Part shown: piece after piece, positions 13,919-18,252 of the stretch
How positions within the stretch are numbered: position 1 is the first letter of the stretch
Layout of the letters: every line of letters begins with the position of its first letter
Source of the DNA: Acholeplasmataceae bacterium UBA6190
Lineage (GTDB): Bacteria; Bacillota_I; Bacilli_A; Acholeplasmatales; Acholeplasmataceae
Direction: 5' to 3'
NCBI GenBank assembly: GCA_002422045.1
Contig: DITG01000012.1
Coordinates: 21,954-40,205, forward strand
Length of the DNA stretch: 18,252 nucleotides
Made by a program: the position numbers and the translations under genes
The notes under the pieces: model-generated
Seen by the model: only the letters and a program-made list of their open reading frames with translations
What the model was told of the DNA's origin: nothing
The model's database searches: none

Positions 13919-14257
13919 ATGGAAACCATCATCAGAGAAAACTTTAAGAAGTTAAGAAGAAGTCTAGGAATCACTCAAGAGGCAATGGCAAGTTTTTTGC
14001 AGTTAGAACAAAGCAGCATTAGCAAATTCGAGAGTGGCGAAAGAACTTTGAATGTCTCGAATCTTGAAAAAGCTTGCTTGCTTTTTGGTATCCCCTATCA
14101 ACAGCTATCGAATCAGAAGTACGAATCACACAAACTAACACCCTCGTTTAGAAAGACGATCGTTTCAAACGAATCACTTGAAGCCATATCTGAAATCAAT
14201 CAGATTGCACTCAACATCATTGAAATGAAACGATTGATGGAAAAAACCAATGGATAA
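13919..14257 (+). CDS. XRE-family helix-turn-helix regulator
   Basis: This 112-residue protein has an N-terminal Cro/C1-type helix-turn-helix at about 8-60: L-G-I-T-Q-E-A-M-A then S-S-I-S-K-F-E-S-G-E-R. The C-terminal 50 residues form a probable helical tail (I-A-L-N-I-I-E-M-K-R) for dimerisation or partner contact. I chose ATG 13919, since GTGAGGTG at 13905-13912 sits 6 nt before it; ATG 13895 lies upstream of that site. It overlaps the next gene by 8 nt. XRE regulators next to ImmA/IrrE peptidases are often cleaved or inactivated by them, which derepresses the operon; autoregulation is likely here but not shown. Confidence 0.88.
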   Translation: METIIRENFKKLRRSLGITQEAMASFLQLEQSSISKFESGERTLNVSNLEKACLLFGIPYQQLSNQKYESHKLTPSFRKTIVSNESLEAISEINQIALNIIEMKRLMEKTNG

Positions 14258-14987
14258 GATCATCATTCAGCGAAAAGCGACTCAAGTTCGTGAAAAGTTC
14301 GGTGTTGACCATCACTCCCCCATCGATCTCTTTTCACTTGTCAACTCCGATCCCAATTTGACTTTGGTACTCTATCCTTTTCCTGATACAATCAGTGGGA
14401 TGTGCATCAAGTCAGCCAGCTTAATCGCGATCAACATCAATTCTACAAAAGGCAGACAAATATTCTCATTGGCCCATGAACTTTATCATTACTATTATGA
14501 TGATGAAGATGCCACTGTGAGTTATGTTTCATCCATGGGGACCTATCAAAAAGAAGTTGATGCCAATCATTTCGCATCCTACTTGCTGATGCCGGATGCG
14601 AGTTTTTCACAAATGCTCGACAAACTGACAAACAAGGGTCAAGAAAAAGTAAATCTACTGACAGTCATCGAACTTGAACAATATTTCAAGGTGAGTAGAA
14701 GCGCAGTACTCACACGACTATTGAGTGAAAAAGTCATCACTCAAGATGAGGAACTTATATATAAAAAAAACGTTTTGAAAACAGCCAAACAATATGGGTT
14801 TGATACTGCGCTATATGCAAAGCAGGATACGAATCAACCTAAAACATATGGTGCATATTTAAAGTTAGCCTTAACATTGAAAGAACGTGGGATCATCTCT
14901 GAGGGGAAGTATGAGTCCTACTTGATTGAGGCCTATCGAAGCGATATCGTCTTTGATGAGAATGGTGATTCTGATAGTGATGAATAA
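14250..14987 (+). CDS. ImmA/IrrE-family metallopeptidase
   Basis: This 245-residue protein has the ImmA/IrrE zinc motif L-A-H-E-L-Y-H at 74-80 and the downstream ligand region K-E-V-D-A-N-H-F-A-S-Y-L-L-M-P at 101-115, with Glu102 the likely third ligand. The C-terminal 100 residues include a helical region and an acidic end. Such proteins cleave or release a cognate XRE repressor after stress (ImmA-ImmR, IrrE-DdrO). The partner is the adjacent upstream gene, joined by an ATGGATAA overlap. The next gene overlaps its stop in the same way. A protease-controlled switch for the third gene is the natural reading, as inference. Confidence 0.9.
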   Translation: MDKIIIQRKATQVREKFGVDHHSPIDLFSLVNSDPNLTLVLYPFPDTISGMCIKSASLIAININSTKGRQIFSLAHELYHYYYDDEDATVSYVSSMGTYQKEVDANHFASYLLMPDASFSQMLDKLTNKGQEKVNLLTVIELEQYFKVSRSAVLTRLLSEKVITQDEELIYKKNVLKTAKQYGFDTALYAKQDTNQPKTYGAYLKLALTLKERGIISEGKYESYLIEAYRSDIVFDENGDSDSDE

Positions 14988-15510
14988 GATTGTCTTTTTT
15001 GATACCGACATCCTCTCATCATTTTTATGGACACATCATGAATTCATCCTCACTACATTGTATGCCAAACAGATGTCAATCGCACGACAGGTCTATCAAG
15101 AGATCAGTAAGGTACCGGTACTCAAAAAAAAGATTGACCAAATGATATTTCATGGAGACATGGATATTATTGACATAGACATCGGCAGTGAAGCTGAAAA
15201 GTTATACGTACAGTTCATCAGTGGGACATGGAATCAGAGTATTCCCATCATCGGTAAAGGAGAAGCCGCTTCAATCGCCCTCTCTTTCATCAAAGGAGGA
15301 ATTCTGGCCAGCAATAATCTTAAGGATGTTCAACACTATGTTCAACATTTTGGTTTAAATCACCTTATGACTATGGTCATCATTCATCTCGCCTATCAGA
15401 ATCAAATGTTAACCATGGAAGCATGTGATCAACTGGTTATAAAAATGATAAAGTCGAAAAGAAGACTCCCATTTGAGACATTTTCAGCGTATCTTTCAAG
15501 CAAAATTTAA
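14980..15510 (+). CDS. PIN-like domain protein
   Basis: This 176-residue protein resembles PIN-domain (VapC/DUF3368-type) ribonucleases. Visible are the N-terminal I-V-F-F-D-T-D-I-L with Asp8, Glu41 in Y-Q-E-I-S-K, and the G-K-G-E-A-A-S-I-A-L motif with Glu95. The usual S-D-D at the fourth position is A-S-N-N (110-113), with Asp116 nearby, so catalysis may be altered. I chose ATG 14980 because it repeats the 8-nt overlap style of the preceding junction; earlier starts lie inside the ImmA gene. As third gene of the module it is the candidate toxin or effector. Neither antitoxin nor activity can be shown from sequence. Confidence 0.7.
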   Translation: MNKIVFFDTDILSSFLWTHHEFILTTLYAKQMSIARQVYQEISKVPVLKKKIDQMIFHGDMDIIDIDIGSEAEKLYVQFISGTWNQSIPIIGKGEAASIALSFIKGGILASNNLKDVQHYVQHFGLNHLMTMVIIHLAYQNQMLTMEACDQLVIKMIKSKRRLPFETFSAYLSSKI

Positions 15511-15560
15511 ACATCGTTGTCGCTGATGATGTTGTGTGAATATCAATAACATTCCAAAGG

Positions 15561-15592
15561 GTTCATCACACATTCAGGTGATGAACTTTTTT
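15561..15592 (+). terminator. Terminator of the XRE-ImmA-PIN operon
   Basis: A perfect 9-bp stem GTTCATCAC (15561-15569) with GTGATGAAC (15578-15586) has an 8-nt loop and a run of six Ts. Confidence 0.9.
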
Positions 15593-15645
15593 CTATCTTG
15601 TTTTGACTAAATGCGGTAACATTCTTTATCAAAATCATGGTTACA

Positions 15646-15654
15646 TGTTATAAT
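15646..15654 (+). promoter_or_regulatory. Extended -10 promoter of the ECF transporter operon
   Basis: TGTTATAAT ends 28 nt before the ecfA1 start. A weak TTATCA-like -35 may lie about 16 nt upstream. Confidence 0.6.
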
Positions 15655-15682
15655 GTATAGGTACGAAATGCAGGTGAAACAC

Positions 15683-16486
15683 ATGATTAAAGTTCGCGAT
15701 TTAAGCTTTTCATATAATGCAAACGACGAAGCGCTCTCTCATGTCACACTCGACATCGCCAAAGGATCTTGGGTGTCAATCCTCGGTCATAACGGATCGG
15801 GTAAGTCGACACTATCGAAGTTGATGGTTGGACTGCTCACGCCATCCAAAGGCGAAATCTATATTGACAATATGCTTCTATCGGAAGATAATTTACCTTC
15901 TATCCGTCAAATGATCGGTATCGTCTTTCAGAATCCTGACAATCAGTTTGTCGGTGTGACTGTGAAACACGATATCGCTTTTGGTCTAGAAAACCAGTGT
16001 TTACCTCACGCTGAGATGGTTCAAAAAATCAACCATTATGCGAAATTGGTCAATATGGAAGAGTTCTTATCCAAAGAACCCCACCAGTTGTCCGGTGGAC
16101 AGAAACAAAGAGTTGCTATTGCAGGTGCGCTTGCGATGGAACAAGACATCTTGATTTTAGATGAAGCTACCTCAATGCTCGACCCCGAAGGCACCAGAGA
16201 AATCATCGAACTCATTAAAAAACTCAATCGTGAACTTGGGAAAACCATCATCACGATTACCCATGATCTGTCGTTTGCTGCTGAAAGTGATCAGTTGATT
16301 GTCTTAAAAGACGGGTCAGTCATTGCTGAAGGCACACCGAAAGAAGTATTCACCCAAGAAGCATTACTGAAAAGTTCTCATTTGGAACTTCCCTTTGGTC
16401 TAGCCCTTTACAATGAGCTTGCCAAAGATGATACAACCAATCCTAAGATTCTGGAGGCGCTATGGGCATTCAATTCAAAGATGTAA
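15683..16486 (+). CDS. ecfA1: ECF transporter ATPase A1
   Basis: This 267-residue ABC ATPase is one of the two motor subunits of an energy-coupling-factor vitamin importer. Motifs in order are Walker A G-H-N-G-S-G-K-S (35-42), Q-loop F-Q-N-P-D-N-Q-F (82-89), signature L-S-G-G-Q (136-140), Walker B I-L-I-L-D-E-A (156-162), and switch H-D near 195. The F-Q-N-P-D-N-Q-F form and the following ecfA2 and ecfT identify A1. I chose ATG 15683 because AGGTG lies 6 nt before it; two upstream in-frame starts lack this. The end overlaps ecfA2 by 25 nt. The usual ribosomal-protein neighbours are absent, since a PIN/ImmA module lies upstream. Confidence 0.92.
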   Translation: MIKVRDLSFSYNANDEALSHVTLDIAKGSWVSILGHNGSGKSTLSKLMVGLLTPSKGEIYIDNMLLSEDNLPSIRQMIGIVFQNPDNQFVGVTVKHDIAFGLENQCLPHAEMVQKINHYAKLVNMEEFLSKEPHQLSGGQKQRVAIAGALAMEQDILILDEATSMLDPEGTREIIELIKKLNRELGKTIITITHDLSFAAESDQLIVLKDGSVIAEGTPKEVFTQEALLKSSHLELPFGLALYNELAKDDTTNPKILEALWAFNSKM

Positions 16487-17307
16487 GCTATGCCTACAGA
16501 GGTCTCAAGGTCAATTATGACGCGATCGGGCATATCAATCTAGACATCAAAGCTAAAGGTGAATTCATTGCGATTGTCGGACATACCGGATCCGGTAAGT
16601 CGACACTCGTTCAGCATATGAATGCACTCCTCTTACCATCCTCTGGCGTCGTGACCGTCTTTGGTCAGGATTTGCCACCCAAGAAAAAAGAAAAGATCAA
16701 TCACTTGAGACAAAAAGTGGGTCTTGTTTTTCAGTTTCCTGAATATCAACTCTTTGAAGAAAACATCATCAAAGACATTATGTTTGGACCAAAGAATTTC
16801 AAATCAACCGAAGCGGAAGCTTTGGAAAAAGCGAAGCGTGCTGCACAGACGGTTGGTATTGATGAATCACTTTATGAACAATCTCCGTTTCGTATTTCTG
16901 GCGGACAAATGAGAAGAGTGGCCGTTGCAGGTATTCTTGCGATGGAACCCGAAATCTTAGTCCTTGATGAACCAACGAGAGGTCTTGACCCCAAAGGCAG
17001 AAGAGATTTGATGTCGATTTTTAAGAAAATTCATGATGAAGAGGGTAAAACCATCATCTTGATTTCTCATGATATGGATTTGGTCTCTGAGTATGCCAAA
17101 AGAGTACTGGTCTTAGATGAAGGAAAACTCGTGTTTGACGGCCCGAAAGAGGCTTTGTTCGAACATCCTGATTTTGATCAGTTTCATCTGGATTTACCAA
17201 CACCTTTAAAGATCATGAAGCACATGTCACAATCTCTAGGCATTCCTTACGTGCCTACCTATGATTTCAATAGCCTTCTCAAGTACTTGAAGGAGGTCAA
17301 AGCATGA
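16462..17307 (+). CDS. ecfA2: ECF transporter ATPase A2
   Basis: This is the 281-residue partner ATPase of the heterodimer. It has Walker A G-H-T-G-S-G-K-S (40-47), Q-loop F-Q-F-P-E-Y-Q-L-F (90-98), signature I-S-G-G-Q-M-R-R (145-152), which is typical of A2, and Walker B L-V-L-D-E-P (166-171). GGAGG at 16453-16457 lies inside the end of ecfA1, so translation is probably coupled. Its TGA stop overlaps the ecfT start (ATGA). With EcfA1 it drives EcfT and interchangeable S components for vitamins such as folate or riboflavin; no S component is visible in the window. Confidence 0.93.
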   Translation: MGIQFKDVSYAYRGLKVNYDAIGHINLDIKAKGEFIAIVGHTGSGKSTLVQHMNALLLPSSGVVTVFGQDLPPKKKEKINHLRQKVGLVFQFPEYQLFEENIIKDIMFGPKNFKSTEAEALEKAKRAAQTVGIDESLYEQSPFRISGGQMRRVAVAGILAMEPEILVLDEPTRGLDPKGRRDLMSIFKKIHDEEGKTIILISHDMDLVSEYAKRVLVLDEGKLVFDGPKEALFEHPDFDQFHLDLPTPLKIMKHMSQSLGIPYVPTYDFNSLLKYLKEVKA

Positions 17308-18252
17308 ACAATATCACGATTGGTCAGTATATACCTGGCGATTCATGGCTACACCGCTTAGACCCGAGAATCAAGTTATTGTCCTTAGTCATCTTACTCA
17401 CCGGAACATTCATCATTCCGATATCATCTGAACTCATTCCGATGATCTCGATGGTTGTGATTCTGTTTGGTGTTTTAGTCCTCACAGCATCCTCAGGCGT
17501 TCCGATGAAAAAAGTCATCAACGGACTTCGTCCGATTGTATTTCTTTTGACATTCACGTTTGTCATTCAAGTCTTTTATGTTCAGACGGGAACACTCTTA
17601 GCGTCTTATGACATGTATCTGTCACTCTCATCGATTGCAGCCATCATTTTATTCATTTTCTTTTATAACTTCACGAAGAAGTATGTGAAGACAAGAATTC
17701 TCTATTTCTTCTTTGCTGCATTCATGATCTTTTTCTTGCAAGCGGTGCTCCCTTATGTCAATATCTATTCATATAATCTTTCCATTTATGATGAAGGACT
17801 CCTCAGAGCCGGATTCATTTTCCTAAGAATTGCGAATGTCATCATCATGACATCGCTACTCACTTTCACCACCATGACAACCGACCTAAACTTCGGGATT
17901 GAATCACTCCTCAGACCCCTCAAGATCGTGAAGTTTCCAGTCGATATGATCGCGATGATGTTATCACTCACCCTACGCTATATCCCAACACTCTTGGGTG
18001 AAACCGAAAAGATCATGAAAGCTCAAGCTTCTAGAGGTGTTGACTTCAAGGAGTCGAAGTTCAAAGACAAAGTCATTCAAGTCATTTCCCTGCTCATTCC
18101 AATCTTTGTCATCTCATTCAAGAGATCAGAAGACTTAGGCAATGCCATGGAAGTCAGAGGTTATGTGATTGGAGCGAAACGCACCAAAATTGATTTATAC
18201 AAGATTGGATTCATCGATCTCTTTTCGCTTTTCATGGTGCTCGCATTTTTGG
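17304..18252 (+). CDS. ecfT: ECF transporter transmembrane subunit T (3' end outside window)
   Basis: The first 316 residues are present and the frame is still open. Recognisable parts are the N-terminal I-T-I-G-Q-Y-I-P-G-D-S with L-H-R-L-D-P-R-I-K, several hydrophobic helices, and the coupling motifs K-A-Q-A-S-R-G (about 235-240) and M-E-V-R-G-Y (about 280-285), which contact the ATPases. AGGAGGT at 17291-17297 gives an ideal ribosome site. The usual length is about 265 residues; here roughly 60 residues with two extra hydrophobic stretches (about 17620-17680 and 17695-17760) seem inserted before Y-D-E-G-L-L-R-A-G. Some Mollicutes T components are also long. Identity is firm; the insertion is judged by eye. 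Confidence 0.9.
   Translation, partial: MNNITIGQYIPGDSWLHRLDPRIKLLSLVILLTGTFIIPISSELIPMISMVVILFGVLVLTASSGVPMKKVINGLRPIVFLLTFTFVIQVFYVQTGTLLASYDMYLSLSSIAAIILFIFFYNFTKKYVKTRILYFFFAAFMIFFLQAVLPYVNIYSYNLSIYDEGLLRAGFIFLRIANVIIMTSLLTFTTMTTDLNFGIESLLRPLKIVKFPVDMIAMMLSLTLRYIPTLLGETEKIMKAQASRGVDFKESKFKDKVIQVISLLIPIFVISFKRSEDLGNAMEVRGYVIGAKRTKIDLYKIGFIDLFSLFMVLAFL

Overview
The window reads as a low-to-moderate GC Bacillota/Mycoplasmatota-type chromosome. Long reading frames end in TAA or TGA, tryptophan is TGG, ribosome sites are strong (AGGAGG type), and promoters are mostly extended -10 (TGnTATAAT). The standard code, the InlB-type repeats, the lipoproteins, the thioredoxin reductase type and the ECF transporter suit a lineage such as Acholeplasmatales, Izemoplasmatales or Erysipelotrichia rather than Mycoplasma. 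That placement is inference. No rRNA, tRNA, insertion sequence or CRISPR array was seen.

Region 1 (1-4417) looks like a gene set for a ribosomally made, modified peptide (RiPP). A leftward ABC exporter (3' end outside the window) is divergent from a rightward operon. That operon encodes an HPr-kinase-like protein, a PqqD-like leader-binding protein, a soluble SipW/Sec11-like Ser-His peptidase interrupted by one in-frame TGA, and a nucleotidyltransferase-like protein. After a terminator, a separate promoter carries two abutting 17-bp palindromes. It drives an unlisted 41-residue ORF that looks like the precursor: a Y-x-x-P leader, an A-S-A cleavage-like site, and a 14-residue core with Gly1, Glu9 and a C-terminal Ser. 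Kinase, RRE and nucleotidyltransferase partners are known from Firmicutes lasso-peptide clusters. No lasso cyclase or transglutaminase-like protease is visible here, so this may be a variant or novel pathway.

Region 2 (4419-8557) begins one base after the precursor stop. It encodes a large secreted protein: signal peptide, five InlB-like repeats, lamin-tail domain, Ig-like domain and C-terminal endonuclease I domain. A single -1 frameshift near 7631 splits it, close to a visible change in base composition.

Region 3 (8600-12450) holds a lipoprotein, an M3-family oligoendopeptidase followed directly by a small membrane protein, and a second lipoprotein. These form three transcription units, most ending in clear hairpins.

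Region 4 (12455-13617, minus strand) is a thioredoxin and thioredoxin-reductase-like pair. The reductase lacks the usual NADPH motifs and resembles the ferredoxin-dependent flavin type.

Region 5 (13919-15510) is a tight three-gene operon of XRE regulator, ImmA/IrrE metallopeptidase and PIN-like protein. Both junctions are 8-nt ATGRATAA overlaps. This is a candidate toxin-antitoxin, defence or stress module.

Region 6 (15683-18252) is the ECF vitamin-transporter module ecfA1-ecfA2-ecfT. EcfT is cut by the window end and carries an apparent extra pair of hydrophobic segments.
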